A program made the translations under genes and the position numbers. From Prevotella sp. (lineage in GTDB: Bacteria > Bacteroidota > Bacteroidia > Bacteroidales > Bacteroidaceae), in assembly GCA_016287755.1 (NCBI GenBank), contig JAEEWT010000002.1, forward strand, positions 62,001 to 126,000: DNA of 64,000 bases. The letters run 5' to 3'. Below the pieces are notes generated by a model, which was not told the DNA's origin, searched no databases, and saw nothing but the letters and a program-made list of their open reading frames with translations. Each line of letters begins with the position of its first letter. Position 1 is the first letter of the stretch. Below are positions 50,309 to 59,331 of the stretch, piece by piece.

Positions 50309-50857
50309 TTATAGTAATTCCCTGATTTGTTGTTCAATCTTCTCCGTTTTCTCTGTCGGCTCAAAGCGTGCCACCACCTGTCCTTTCTTGTTAATCAGGA
50401 ATTTGGTGAAATTCCACTTGATGTCTGACTTTGTCTTGTAATCGGGATCAGCCTTGGTAAGCATGTCGTCGAGGATATGTGCAATCGGGTGTTCCATATC
50501 CCAACCTGCAAATCCTTTCTGCTTCTTCAGGAACTTGTACAGCGGATCAGCATCTTCGCCATTCACCTTAATCTTCTTGAAGCGAGGGAACTCAGTACCG
50601 AAGTTCAGCTTACAGAACTCATGAATGCTCTCGTCGGTTCCAGGAGCCTGCTGTCCGAATTGGTTACAAGGGAAGTCGAGAATCTCGAATCCCTGACTGT
50701 GGTATTGCTCGTAGAGTTTCTCCAGTTCTTCATACTGTGGGGTGAATCCGCATTTTGTGGCTGTGTTGACGATGAGCAGCACTTCGTTGGCATACTCCTT
50801 CAGTGATACATCCTTACCTTTTCTGTCCTTGACAGAGAAATCATAAACTGTCTTCAT
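50309..50857 (-). CDS. Glutathione-peroxidase-like thiol peroxidase (Cys type)
   Basis: 182 residues. The peroxidatic residue is Cys36 in NTATKCGFT (no selenocysteine); the other conserved tetrad parts are in FPCNQFGQQAPG (Gln) and IKWNFTKFLI (Trp, Asn). Bacterial Cys-type enzymes usually use thioredoxin, which fits the trxB gene six bases downstream. No signal peptide, so cytoplasmic. Own promoter at 50892-50922. Confidence 0.95.
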   Translation of the reverse strand: MKTVYDFSVKDRKGKDVSLKEYANEVLLIVNTATKCGFTPQYEELEKLYEQYHSQGFEILDFPCNQFGQQAPGTDESIHEFCKLNFGTEFPRFKKIKVNGEDADPLYKFLKKQKGFAGWDMEHPIAHILDDMLTKADPDYKTKSDIKWNFTKFLINKKGQVVARFEPTEKTEKIEQQIRELL

Positions 50858-50891
50858 TTTAATGGGTTCGTTGATTTTATACTATTCCTTG

Positions 50892-50922
50892 CAAAGATAC
50901 GGATAAGTAAGCACAAAACAAA
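50892..50922 (-). promoter_or_regulatory. Promoter of the peroxidase-trxB operon
   Basis: On the minus strand TTTG (50919-50922), 19 bp, TATCTTTG (50892-50899). The start codon is 34 bp further on. Confidence 0.75.
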
Positions 50923-50963
50923 ATAAAAATCAGTTTTTCTTCTATTTTTTCGAACAAAAATAT

Positions 50964-50971
50964 TACCTTTG
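50964..50971 (+). promoter_or_regulatory. -7 box of the small lipoprotein gene
   Basis: TACCTTTG, 24 bp before the ATG at 50996, divergent from the peroxidase promoter. Confidence 0.6.
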
Positions 50972-50995
50972 CAACAAATAAATACCTATTGAATC

Positions 50996-51475
50996 ATGAA
51001 ACGCATTACATCCATGCTGACGATGGTCATGATAGCCATGCTGTCGTTTACCTTTGTTTCCTGTGAAATGGACGATGATGATATCGCCTACAACCTCGAA
51101 GGCATTTGGGAAGGCGAGATCAGAGGCGAGTATTTCGACCGTTATGGACATGGTACCACCTACAATGGGGCCCGCATCGAGTTCTACCAGAACCCGTATG
51201 AGTATGCCAGCGGAAGTGGAAGGGAGATTGACTTCGATGCTTACGGTTATTACACCGATGTGGTGAACTTCCGCTACACGGTTGAGAACGGCACTATCTA
51301 CCTGAGCTATAGTGACGGCACCGATGTAGCCATTACCCATTTCACCCTTTGGTCGGATGAATTCCGTGGGGAGTTCCGTGACTACGATACCGGTCGTTAC
51401 TTGGCCACCTTCCGTTTCTATCGTGTCAACAGCTGGCGGAACGACTGGCGCTACGATCATTACTACCGCTGGTAA
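50996..51475 (+). CDS. Small acidic/aromatic lipoprotein
   Basis: 159 residues. Lipobox ends TFVSC (Cys23) followed by EMDDDD, a classic acidic surface-export signal. The mature part is beta-rich with GIWEGEIRGEYFDRYGHG and FRGEFRDYDTGRYLATFRFYRV, and ends in an aromatic, basic tail (WRNDWRYDHYYRW). Lipocalin- or avidin-like folds have this size, but I cannot name a family. The last 50 bp overlap the end of the convergent symporter gene. Confidence 0.8.
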   Translation: MKRITSMLTMVMIAMLSFTFVSCEMDDDDIAYNLEGIWEGEIRGEYFDRYGHGTTYNGARIEFYQNPYEYASGSGREIDFDAYGYYTDVVNFRYTVENGTIYLSYSDGTDVAITHFTLWSDEFRGEFRDYDTGRYLATFRFYRVNSWRNDWRYDHYYRW

Positions 51476-52886
51476 GCCACAACCCGAAGAACGTCAGCAG
51501 TCCGTTGAGCATCAGTAGCTCATAACCGAACTGATAACCCGTTGTCTTCGCCACGATGACATTGAGTGCATAGCATATCAGCGGCGAAGCCACTGCTATA
51601 TAGGGTACGACCTTGTCGTGCCCTATTTTTCTTTTGGTGAGCAGTCCGAAGGCAAACAAGCCCAACAACGGACCGTAGGTATAGGAGCACAGGATATAGA
51701 TGAAGTCGATGACACTCGTGCTGTTCACCGCATCCACCATCAGGATGATGAGCATGAACACTACGGCCATGCCTACATGCACCCGTTTCCTCAACTGTTC
51801 ATCCCCTGCCCTTTCCTTGATATCCACGCAATAGGTGGTGGTCATGGCCGTCAGCGCACTGTCGGCACTGGAGAACGAAGAGGCCACAATACCGATAGTG
51901 AACAGTATCACCACCACCTCACCCAGTCGGCCTGTGGCAGCAAACATCGGCAGTAAATCATCACCGTTCTCTGGTAATGCCATTCCTTCTTTCTGCGCCA
52001 GCAGTACCAGTAGTACGCCCAAGGCCATGAACAACAGGTTGGCCGGTACAAAGGCGAAACCGTAGGAGCACATATCCTTCTGTGCTTCGCGCAATGACTT
52101 ACACGTCAGGTTCTTCTGCATCATATCCTGATCAAGACCCGTCATCACGATCACGATGAACACACCGCTCAGGAACTGCTTCCAGAAATTCTGTCGCGAG
52201 AGCCAGTCATCCATCACGAACATCCTGCTATGGGTATCTCCCGCAATGGCTTGCACCGCCTCCCCCACATTCATCTCCAGGTTTCCCATCACCTGCCAGA
52301 TAATCAGCAGCAAGGCCGTGAACATACAAGTGGTCTGGAACGTATCGGTCCACACCAGTGTCTTGATGCCGCCCCGTCGGGTATAGAGCCATATCAAGGC
52401 CGTCATCACCAAAACGGTAACGACAAAAGAAGTAAAGCCGGGCCACAGTGGGGTTACCACAAAGCGGTGCAGCAGGATGCACACCACATAGAAACGCACA
52501 GCCGCACCTGTCATCTTCGACAACAAGAAGAAACTCGCGCCCGTTTTGTGCGCCTTGTTTCCCAGTCTTCTTTGCAGATAAGAGTAGATGGTGGTCATGT
52601 TCCAGCGGTAATACACGGGCAACAGGATAAACGCCACCGCCGCATAGCCTAAGATAAAGCCTAAGCAGGTCTGGATATAGGTCATATCCATCTTCAGCAC
52701 CATTCCCGGCACACTGATAAAGGTAACGCCCGAGATGCTGGCGCCCACCATACCGAAGGCCACCATATACCATGGCGACTGTCGGTTACCGCGGTAGAAG
52801 GTATCGTTATCCGACCGCCGTGCCGTCCATCGGCTCAGCAGCATCAGTACGGCAAAGTACACGAGTACTGTAACTACAATCATCAT
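51426..52886 (-). CDS. Sodium/solute symporter (SSF family)
   Basis: 486 residues, about thirteen membrane helices with SSF features: YRGNRQSPWYMVAFGMVGASISGVTFISVPG near the N-terminus and the conserved LFTIGIVASSFSSADSALTAMTTTYCVD region (about 315-345). It imports an unidentified solute with Na+. ATG 52886 or 52883 are possible starts; the promoter places transcription at about the start codon. The C-terminus (SGSNDRSASRSASC) is encoded within the 50-bp overlap with the opposite lipoprotein gene. Confidence 0.93.
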   Translation of the reverse strand: MMIVVTVLVYFAVLMLLSRWTARRSDNDTFYRGNRQSPWYMVAFGMVGASISGVTFISVPGMVLKMDMTYIQTCLGFILGYAAVAFILLPVYYRWNMTTIYSYLQRRLGNKAHKTGASFFLLSKMTGAAVRFYVVCILLHRFVVTPLWPGFTSFVVTVLVMTALIWLYTRRGGIKTLVWTDTFQTTCMFTALLLIIWQVMGNLEMNVGEAVQAIAGDTHSRMFVMDDWLSRQNFWKQFLSGVFIVIVMTGLDQDMMQKNLTCKSLREAQKDMCSYGFAFVPANLLFMALGVLLVLLAQKEGMALPENGDDLLPMFAATGRLGEVVVILFTIGIVASSFSSADSALTAMTTTYCVDIKERAGDEQLRKRVHVGMAVVFMLIILMVDAVNSTSVIDFIYILCSYTYGPLLGLFAFGLLTKRKIGHDKVVPYIAVASPLICYALNVIVAKTTGYQFGYELLMLNGLLTFFGLWLTSGSNDRSASRSASC

Positions 52887-52894
52887 ACAGGGGG

Positions 52895-52926
52895 CGAAGG
52901 TACGAAGATACTTTCATTCGAGCAAA
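52895..52926 (-). promoter_or_regulatory. Promoter of the symporter gene
   Basis: On the minus strand TTTG (52923-52926), 20 bp, TACCTTCG (52895-52902), one change from TAnnTTTG. The ATG at 52886 follows after eight bases, so the message may be leaderless. Confidence 0.55.
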
Positions 52927-52942
52927 GAAAAAACACGTTTTC

Positions 52943-52973
52943 TTTGTATTGTGCTCGTTTATCTGTATCTTTG
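52943..52973 (+). promoter_or_regulatory. Promoter of the VVIK-ending surface protein
   Basis: TTTG at 52943-52946, 19 bp, TATCTTTG at 52966-52973. The leader would be about 115 nt, with AGGAGG three bases before the start codon. Confidence 0.75.
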
Positions 52974-53096
52974 CAGTGTCGAATAATGGGTATCTATGAC
53001 ATATCTGTGGTTATAACAAACTTTAACAATTACGGATGCAAGTTTTCCCAGTCTTCGCGTTTATAAAGATAAAGAGTCTAACAATAATAGGAGGTT

Positions 53097-54164
53097 ATGA
53101 GAAAGAATTGCGTTATGAATACCTTGCTGTTCAGAGGGGTAATGCTTCTAGTTTTTTTGTTGGGAGTAGAAGTTGGGGGTGTTGCCCAAGAAGATAATCA
53201 AGACGTGACAGTGGGTGACGTGTCAAACACGAATTGTGCGAATCAGGCTAGAGGCGAGAGTGTCATGGGTCATCCTACACTCAAGCTAACTCGTATTGAT
53301 AGTGGTATATTGGGAGAGCTAAATAACTACCAGGCCAATTGTGCATTTGGTGATATTAAGGTGATCTGTAAAGAAAATGAGCAGAATCTTGCTATTTATG
53401 TTGACGAAGGGACAGGTGAAACGATTGCTACTTGCATTTGTCCTATCAACATCTATTTCACAATCTTTAATGCCCTCAAAGAAGAATACAATCTAACAGT
53501 GCTAGGACATGATATAGGATTAGTATCTTTTAAGGAACACTCTGTTGTGGAAATCGACTTGATTACACTGGACCAAGCCAATGAAGAAGGTTTCAGCTAT
53601 CCTGTCATGGCACAGAACTATTGGGCTTATGAGATCACTAATAGCGTCAAGCCAGGCTATGACTTGAGTCAAAGTCTTGCCATTGATAATTACTTTGACA
53701 AGCAACTTAATTGTGTGTTTCACAATTATGTACTACCAAGTGTTTACAACTATTTAGATGTTCAAGCGGGGTTGGATCAAGAAGGCACGATGGTGATCAA
53801 TGTGCTTACGGATGGAATACCTGATAAAGACGGCAAACGGGTGGCTCACCTGTTTTTTGACATTGTTAATGTTCTGAAAGATAAGTATCATCTTCTGCTA
53901 AACCACACCGTCATGGCCGGAAGCGAGAACGAATGCACAGTATGTCTATACGATGGGGATTTTACGGTACCAAATCAAGATGAGCTGTCTATTCCTATAA
54001 ATGACAGTTTCAATTATAGTGCACTCATTGCTGCCATTACACCACTTCAGTTAACAGGTATAGGTCCCAACGTCATGTACTATGATCTACAGGGGCGTCG
54101 TATTGCAGGTCTGCCCAAGAAAGGAGTATATATACAAAACGGGAAAAAGGTCGTGATCAAGTGA
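53097..54164 (+). CDS. Secreted protein with VVIK-type C-terminal module
   Basis: 355 residues. Signal peptide to about residue 31 (GVEVGGVAQ). The body (about 45-310) seems to be two similar alpha/beta halves, with matching stretches such as LAIYVDEGTGETIATCICPINIYFTIFNALKEEYNLTV and MVINVLTDGIPDKDGKRVAHLFFDIVNVLKDKYHL. The C-terminal module (about 320-355) is YDLQGRRIAGLPKKGVYIQNGKKVVIK, matching the end of the protein at 10059-12671 and common to exported Prevotella proteins. AT-richer codon use than its neighbours suggests separate origin. Function unknown. Confidence 0.8.
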   Translation: MRKNCVMNTLLFRGVMLLVFLLGVEVGGVAQEDNQDVTVGDVSNTNCANQARGESVMGHPTLKLTRIDSGILGELNNYQANCAFGDIKVICKENEQNLAIYVDEGTGETIATCICPINIYFTIFNALKEEYNLTVLGHDIGLVSFKEHSVVEIDLITLDQANEEGFSYPVMAQNYWAYEITNSVKPGYDLSQSLAIDNYFDKQLNCVFHNYVLPSVYNYLDVQAGLDQEGTMVINVLTDGIPDKDGKRVAHLFFDIVNVLKDKYHLLLNHTVMAGSENECTVCLYDGDFTVPNQDELSIPINDSFNYSALIAAITPLQLTGIGPNVMYYDLQGRRIAGLPKKGVYIQNGKKVVIK

Positions 54165-54290
54165 GAGATATGCAAACTTGTTTGCACATCCGAACGAGAA
54201 CGAGCTAGAACGTAGTTCAAGGTCGTGATCAAGTAAAGCCACCCCATCCCCTCCATAGATAAAGAGTATCCTTTTCATGTTCTCCTTCAT
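54087..54290 (-). pseudogene. Possible remnant gene with promoter and start but no recognisable product
   Basis: On the minus strand a TACCTTTG box (54303-54310) is followed 12 bases later by an ATG behind AATTGA, and AAGGAG precedes a second ATG at 54278. The frame (MKENMKRILFIYGG and on) looks like the beginning of an exported protein but then runs antisense through the end of the neighbouring gene without recognisable sequence. It may be the 5' end of a gene lost by rearrangement. Low certainty. Confidence 0.3.
54147..54234 (+). repeat. 16-bp direct repeat: gene end and an orphan copy
   Basis: AAGGTCGTGATCAAGT occurs at 54147-54162, where it encodes the last residues VVIK of the surface protein, and again at 54219-54234, where GTC GTG ATC AAG TAA would also read VVIK and stop but no gene precedes it. 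A perfect 16-bp palindrome-like hairpin (54171-54186) lies between. Confidence 0.75.
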
Positions 54291-54352
54291 TCAATTTGAG
54301 CGCAAAGGTAACGTTTTTTGTCGATGTCAACAAGAGAAACAAGAAAAAGTAT

Positions 54353-54360
54353 TATCTTTG
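54353..54360 (+). promoter_or_regulatory. -7 box of the GNAT gene
   Basis: TATCTTTG, 31 bp before the ATG at 54392. Confidence 0.6.
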
Positions 54361-54391
54361 CTAACGAATAAGGAAGCGATTCCCAACAACA

Positions 54392-55303
54392 ATGGAAGAG
54401 GTTTACAAACTTTACAGAGAAGTGTTTTCCTATATCTGCAGAGAGGAAGAGACGCTGAGGGAGATCATCGGTCATGATAGCAATATCAGGATTGAGAAAA
54501 GGAACGACGGTCATGAACTGATTGCCGTCAGCCTCATCCGCAAAAACACCATTCTGTTGTTGGTGGTGAGGGAAGACTATCGACGACAGGGTATCGGAAG
54601 TCATCTGCTACTCGAATCCGAAGATATTATACGGGAACAGGGATACAACAAGGTGGTGTTGGGTGTTGGTGATGATTACCTGATGCCTGGCGTACCGACT
54701 AGTAAGCGCTATTTCCCAGCAGAGCACGAGAACCTGTACCACTTCCTGAATACAGAAGCGAGCGATTTCTTTGAGCGACGAGGCTACAAGCACAGCTGGC
54801 ACGACTCGAATTGTTTCGATATGCGCATGTCGTTGAAAGACTTCCCGAACGAAAGTCCCAACGTAGGCGATACCATCAACGGATGCCACTACAAATGGGC
54901 AAACAAAAGTGATGTGGAAGGAATCATCAAATGTGTGCAGGAAGCAGAAGAGGACTTCGTTAAATACTATCGTAATCCAGATCTTTATGTCTCTAACGAC
55001 CACGAACGCGTACTGGTGGCCATTGTCAATCATGAAATCGTAGGAACACTCATTGTTGGTTTCGAAACAGAAGGGAAAGGTCAGGGTTGTGTAGGCTGTA
55101 CCACCGTAAAGCCCTCACAAAGAGGTCGACATATCGGTGTAAACATGGTAATGATCGGTACCAGAAGTCTGAAAGATGCTGGTTTGGATACTGCCACGCT
55201 CAGCTACACATATTCTGGTCTGGATCACATGTATGGTTATTCAGGTTATCAGATCTGCACATATTACATGATGGGTGAAAAGTATCTAACTTTTGGCAAA
55301 TAA
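54392..55303 (+). CDS. Double-domain GNAT acetyltransferase
   Basis: 303 residues with two GNAT folds. The first (about 1-150) carries the acetyl-CoA motif VREDYRRQGIGSHLLLESEDI. The second (about 165-303) has VAIVNHEIVGTLIVGF and VKPSQRGRHIGVNMVMIGTRSL. Cytoplasmic; transfers an acetyl group to an unknown substrate. It has its own promoter and is followed by the Cys/His-rich gene after about 50 bp. Confidence 0.92.
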   Translation: MEEVYKLYREVFSYICREEETLREIIGHDSNIRIEKRNDGHELIAVSLIRKNTILLLVVREDYRRQGIGSHLLLESEDIIREQGYNKVVLGVGDDYLMPGVPTSKRYFPAEHENLYHFLNTEASDFFERRGYKHSWHDSNCFDMRMSLKDFPNESPNVGDTINGCHYKWANKSDVEGIIKCVQEAEEDFVKYYRNPDLYVSNDHERVLVAIVNHEIVGTLIVGFETEGKGQGCVGCTTVKPSQRGRHIGVNMVMIGTRSLKDAGLDTATLSYTYSGLDHMYGYSGYQICTYYMMGEKYLTFGK

Positions 55304-55314
55304 TCTATAAACCA

Positions 55315-55346
55315 TTTGGCAAATCCATTTAATCTCTTTACTTTTG
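55315..55346 (+). promoter_or_regulatory. Promoter of the Cys/His-rich protein and TonB receptor genes
   Basis: TTTG at 55315-55318, 20 bp, TACTTTTG at 55339-55346. The ATG at 55356 follows after nine bases, so transcription probably starts within a few bases of it. Confidence 0.75.
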
Positions 55347-55355
55347 CAAACCGAA

Positions 55356-55715
55356 ATGAAGAAGACGACCATTGAACAGCGAAGAAGATGTTTTTCACGG
55401 ATACTACTTGGAGTATTCGTGCCTATGCTGTTGTTGGCGGCCTTCCATTGGCATGATGACGAGACTGGGAAAGCAAATGCCTGTGTGGAGTGTGTGCATC
55501 ATGTACCCCATAGCGGTCATCTAACAGCACAATCATTCTCCGTTGACGACTGTCTGCTTTGTCAGTTCCATGCCCTGCCCTACCTGCCTGCAGCCGTAGT
55601 GATGCTTGTCGCATTACTTCCTGTTGACAGAATGGTTTGCAACCTGTCAACCGTCGCAGTAGAGAGCGGTCAGTCATCATGCATCTCCCTTCGTGGTCCT
55701 CCTATCTGTTTCTGA
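55356..55715 (+). CDS. Small membrane-anchored Cys/His-rich protein
   Basis: 119 residues from ATG 55356. One N-terminal membrane helix (about 13-31, ILLGVFVPMLLLAAFHWH), then FHWHDDE, ACVECVHHVPHSGHL and DDCLLCQFHALPYLP, giving many Cys and His ligands in a CxxC...HH...H...CxxC pattern, and a second hydrophobic segment (about 75-92). This looks like a metal-binding periplasmic domain. It is 74 bp before the TonB receptor gene and probably cotranscribed, which suggests metal uptake or sensing. Family not recognised. Confidence 0.72.
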   Translation: MKKTTIEQRRRCFSRILLGVFVPMLLLAAFHWHDDETGKANACVECVHHVPHSGHLTAQSFSVDDCLLCQFHALPYLPAAVVMLVALLPVDRMVCNLSTVAVESGQSSCISLRGPPICF

Positions 55716-55789
55716 TTCATCGTTAAGAACTGAGCACCTGTTGTCATTCGGCAATAGGTCAGAACATTGATCATTAACAGAAACAAGCA

Positions 55790-58102
55790 ATGAAAAAACT
55801 TTTTATCATCGCTTTGCTGCATAGTATCTGTATGATGGCATTCGCAGATACAGCTGCAGGCAAGGCATCATTGTCGGGCATTGTTACCGACGACATCGAC
55901 AAGGCGCCACTGGTTGGCGTAAGTATATTCTTTCCAGAACTGAAAGAAGGAACCATTACCAATGAAAAAGGTGAATACAACATAACCGGTCTGCCCGCTG
56001 TGAACACCACGATACAAGTGAGTTATGTGGGACATCAGACCATCATCCGCGATGTTGACTTGCGGAAGGTCAATAAGATGGACTTCGTGATGAAAGAGGC
56101 CAATGCCATGATCAACGAAGTGGTGGTTACGGGTCTGACGGGTACTGAACTGCTCAGGAACTCCCCATCGCCAGTAAGCATTGTCTCCCCCCGTGAACTG
56201 CAGATGACTCCCTCCACCAATATCATCGATGCGGTGGCCAAACAGCCGGGAGTATCACAGATTACCACAGGAAGCGGCATCTCCAAGCCCGTGATTCGCG
56301 GATTGGGTTTCAACCGCATCCTCGTGGTGAACGACGGAATCAGACAGGAAGGACAGCAATGGGGCGACGAGCATGGCATTGAGATAGATGCCCAGCGGGT
56401 GCACTCCGTGGAGATTCTCAAAGGTCCCGCCAGTCTGGTATATGGCTCTGATGCCATGGCAGGCGTACTCATCTTCCACGATGAGCCTGTGATGGCCAAG
56501 GGGATGATGAGTGGAGAAGTGGAATCGGAATACCAGACCAATAACGGACTCTTTGACTATTCAGCCGACTTCGCGGGTAATCAGGGCGGACTGATCTGGA
56601 ACTGGCGATGGAGTGAGAAGATGGCACACGACTACAAGAATCCTTACGACGGCTATGTCACGAACTCACGATTCCGCGAACGGGCGCTTTCAGGACTCCT
56701 TGGCGTGAACCGCAACTGGGGTTACTCGCATCTGAAACTATCGTACTACCATCTCACTCCCGGTATCGTGGAAGGAGAACGCGATGAGGAAACAGGTGAA
56801 CTGGAAAGAAGCGGCGACATCAAGTCGTACGGTAAGCTCTCACCCTTCCAGCAGATCCACCACTATAAGGCGGTGTGGGATAACTCCCTTCTCATTGGCG
56901 ACGGCTCGCTGAAAATGCTTGTGGGCTATCAGCAGAACAGACGACAGGAGTATGAGGACTATGACGAGTGCGGTCTTGACTTCAAGCTGCACACCCTGAA
57001 CTACGATCTTCACTATCAGTCGGCTGAGTGGAACGGATGGAAAAACGTGGTTGGTGTAAACGGTATGTACCAGAAATCCGAGAATCTGGGTGAAGAGTTC
57101 CTGATTCCGTCGTATAACCTCTTTGACATCGGCGCGTTTGCCACCACCTGTCGTTCGTTCGGCAACTGGCATGTTAGTGGCGGATTGCGTTACGACACGA
57201 GACATCTGCATAGTCATGGACTTTGGACAGAGGAAGAAGGACAGCGTTTCACCACTTTCTCACGTACCTTCAACGGTATGACAGGTAGTCTGGGAGCCAT
57301 CTGTAACATCACCGACAATCTGGATTTCCGTGTGAATCTCTCAAGAGGATTCCGCGCACCGAATATGAGTGAGTTGGGCAGCAATGGTGAGCATGAGGGA
57401 ACACTGCGGTATGAGATCGGTAATCACCAGCTCGATCCGGAATACAGCTGGCAGTTTGATGCGGGTATGGACTACTCTTCTGCCATTGTATCTGCCCAGC
57501 TGGCCGTCTTTGCTAACCATATCGACAACTATATCTTCCTGCAAAGAAAGGAAGGAGCGGTGGTTGATGACACCCCGGTATTCCAGTATCACGCTGGCGA
57601 TGCCCGCATCTTCGGTGGTGAGGCCATCCTTCATATCCATCCTGTAGAACCCCTGCATTTCGAAAACACCTTCTCGTATGTTCGTAGTGTCCAGCTTCAT
57701 CAGTCGGAAGATACTAAGTACTTGCCCTTCACCCCTGCTCCTCGCTGGCTCTCTACCCTGCGCTACGATTTCATTCGCGACGGGAAGGTGCTGAACAACA
57801 CCTACGCCAGTATCGAGATGGACTGTAACCTGAAGCAGGATCATATCTATGCTGCTTACGACACCGAGACCGCCACACCGTCATATACCTTATTTAATAT
57901 ATATGCCGGTACCGACATTCTCAGGAAAGGTCGTAAGACTGCCTCCGTATTCTTCTTTGTCAACAACCTGTTCAACCGTGGCTACCAGAATCATCTGAGT
58001 AGGTTGAAATATGCCGATACCAATGAGGTTACTGGTCGAACGGGTGTGTACAACATGGGAAGGAACATCGGAGTGAAACTGATCTTGCCCATCGCCTTTT
58101 AA
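55790..58102 (+). CDS. TonB-dependent receptor with carboxypeptidase-like N-domain, probable metal receptor
   Basis: 770 residues. Signal peptide MKKLFIIALLHSICMMAFA; carboxypeptidase-regulatory-like domain (about 28-105, LSGIVTDDIDKAPLVGVSIFFPELKEGTITNEKGEYNITGLP); TonB-box-like INEVVVTG (about 110-117); plug (about 125-240) with VHSVEILKGPASLVYGSDAMAGVL; and barrel to the end (LFNRGYQNHLSRL..). The plug stretch QWGDEHGIEIDAQRV is like that of ZnuD-type receptors. With the Cys/His-rich partner upstream, a metal or metal complex is the likely substrate. A terminator follows. Confidence 0.92.
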   Translation: MKKLFIIALLHSICMMAFADTAAGKASLSGIVTDDIDKAPLVGVSIFFPELKEGTITNEKGEYNITGLPAVNTTIQVSYVGHQTIIRDVDLRKVNKMDFVMKEANAMINEVVVTGLTGTELLRNSPSPVSIVSPRELQMTPSTNIIDAVAKQPGVSQITTGSGISKPVIRGLGFNRILVVNDGIRQEGQQWGDEHGIEIDAQRVHSVEILKGPASLVYGSDAMAGVLIFHDEPVMAKGMMSGEVESEYQTNNGLFDYSADFAGNQGGLIWNWRWSEKMAHDYKNPYDGYVTNSRFRERALSGLLGVNRNWGYSHLKLSYYHLTPGIVEGERDEETGELERSGDIKSYGKLSPFQQIHHYKAVWDNSLLIGDGSLKMLVGYQQNRRQEYEDYDECGLDFKLHTLNYDLHYQSAEWNGWKNVVGVNGMYQKSENLGEEFLIPSYNLFDIGAFATTCRSFGNWHVSGGLRYDTRHLHSHGLWTEEEGQRFTTFSRTFNGMTGSLGAICNITDNLDFRVNLSRGFRAPNMSELGSNGEHEGTLRYEIGNHQLDPEYSWQFDAGMDYSSAIVSAQLAVFANHIDNYIFLQRKEGAVVDDTPVFQYHAGDARIFGGEAILHIHPVEPLHFENTFSYVRSVQLHQSEDTKYLPFTPAPRWLSTLRYDFIRDGKVLNNTYASIEMDCNLKQDHIYAAYDTETATPSYTLFNIYAGTDILRKGRKTASVFFFVNNLFNRGYQNHLSRLKYADTNEVTGRTGVYNMGRNIGVKLILPIAF

Positions 58103-58106
58103 CATC

Positions 58107-58139
58107 AAGTGGAGAGTTCAAAAGCTCTCCACTTTTTTT
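58107..58139 (+). terminator. Intrinsic terminator of the TonB receptor operon
   Basis: AAGTGGAGAG and CTCTCCACTT form a perfect 10-bp stem with an 8-base loop, the stem running into seven T. Confidence 0.92.
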
Positions 58140-58186
58140 CAACAAAAAAAGTGTAACCCGCTGACACAACCTATCGGTTTTTTTCG

Positions 58187-58194
58187 TATCTTTG
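58187..58194 (+). promoter_or_regulatory. -7 box of ald
   Basis: TATCTTTG, 33 bp before the ATG at 58228. Confidence 0.65.
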
Positions 58195-58227
58195 CGAATG
58201 TAAATCTACAACCTAAATGATACGATT

Positions 58228-59331
58228 ATGAAAGTAGGTATTCCAAAAGAAATCAAAGACAATGAGAACCGTGTGGGTATGACTCCCGCTGGAGTAGCAG
58301 AAATGGTGAAACACGGTCATGAGGTGTTTGTGCAGCACACCGCTGGCGAAGGTAGCGGATTCCGTGATGAACAGTATCAGAATGTTGGCGCCACCATCCT
58401 TGGAACCATTGAGGAAATCTATGCCACAGCCGACTTGATTGTGAAGGTGAAGGAGCCTATCGCCCCAGAGTATCCGCTGGTACGGAAGGGACAGGTGCTG
58501 TTCACGTATTTCCATTTTGCTTGTGAACAAGAACTGACGGAGGCCATGCTGAAGAGCGGAGCCGTGTGTATTGCCTATGAGACAGTGGAGAAGAAAGACC
58601 ACTCCCTGCCGTTGCTGATTCCCATGAGTGAGGTGGCAGGACGAATGGCCACACAGAACGGTGCCTACTACCTGCAGAAGACACAAGGAGGTAAAGGAAA
58701 GCTGATGGCTGGTGTGCCTGGGGTGAAACCCGCAAAGGTTCTGGTGTTAGGCGGTGGTACTGTTGGTGAGGCTGCAGCCCGTATCGCCATCGGTATGGGA
58801 GCAGATGTAACCATTACGGATATCTCGCTGCCGAGGTTGAAACGGTTAGCTGCCGATATGCCTCAGGTGCACACCCTTTATTCATCAGAGCATAACATCC
58901 GTTTGGAACTGCCTACTGTGGATATCGTCATCGGCTCCGTACTCATTCCCGGAGATGCCACACCACATCTGATTACCAAGGATATGCTGAAGTTGATGGA
59001 GCCAGGTACGGTATTGGTTGATGTGGCAATCGACCAAGGTGGCTGCTTCGAGACCTCCCACCCCACCAAGCACAGCGATCCGGTATATACCATTGACGGC
59101 ATCGTGCACTATGCCGTGGCCAATATCCCCGGAGCCGTACCTAACACCTCTACCATGGCACTGACCAATGCCACACTGCGTTACGCATTGGCACTGGCTG
59201 ATAAAGGATGGAAGAAAGCCTGTCTGGATGACGAAGCGCTGCGCAAAGGCGTGAACATCGTAGATGGCAAGATCACCTACGAGGCTGTGGCCAAGGTGTT
59301 TGGCAAGGAATACACACCGTTGGAATTATAA
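58228..59331 (+). CDS. ald: Alanine dehydrogenase
   Basis: 367 residues. Starts [23 protein letters not shown], with [10 protein letters not shown] (substrate lysine region), [19 protein letters not shown], and the NAD-binding [22 protein letters not shown] (about 171-192). Interconverts alanine with pyruvate and ammonia using NAD(H). Length is normal. It has its own promoter and its stop overlaps the end of trmB on the opposite strand by six bases. Confidence 0.97.
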   Translation: MKVGIPKEIKDNENRVGMTPAGVAEMVKHGHEVFVQHTAGEGSGFRDEQYQNVGATILGTIEEIYATADLIVKVKEPIAPEYPLVRKGQVLFTYFHFACEQELTEAMLKSGAVCIAYETVEKKDHSLPLLIPMSEVAGRMATQNGAYYLQKTQGGKGKLMAGVPGVKPAKVLVLGGGTVGEAAARIAIGMGADVTITDISLPRLKRLAADMPQVHTLYSSEHNIRLELPTVDIVIGSVLIPGDATPHLITKDMLKLMEPGTVLVDVAIDQGGCFETSHPTKHSDPVYTIDGIVHYAVANIPGAVPNTSTMALTNATLRYALALADKGWKKACLDDEALRKGVNIVDGKITYEAVAKVFGKEYTPLEL

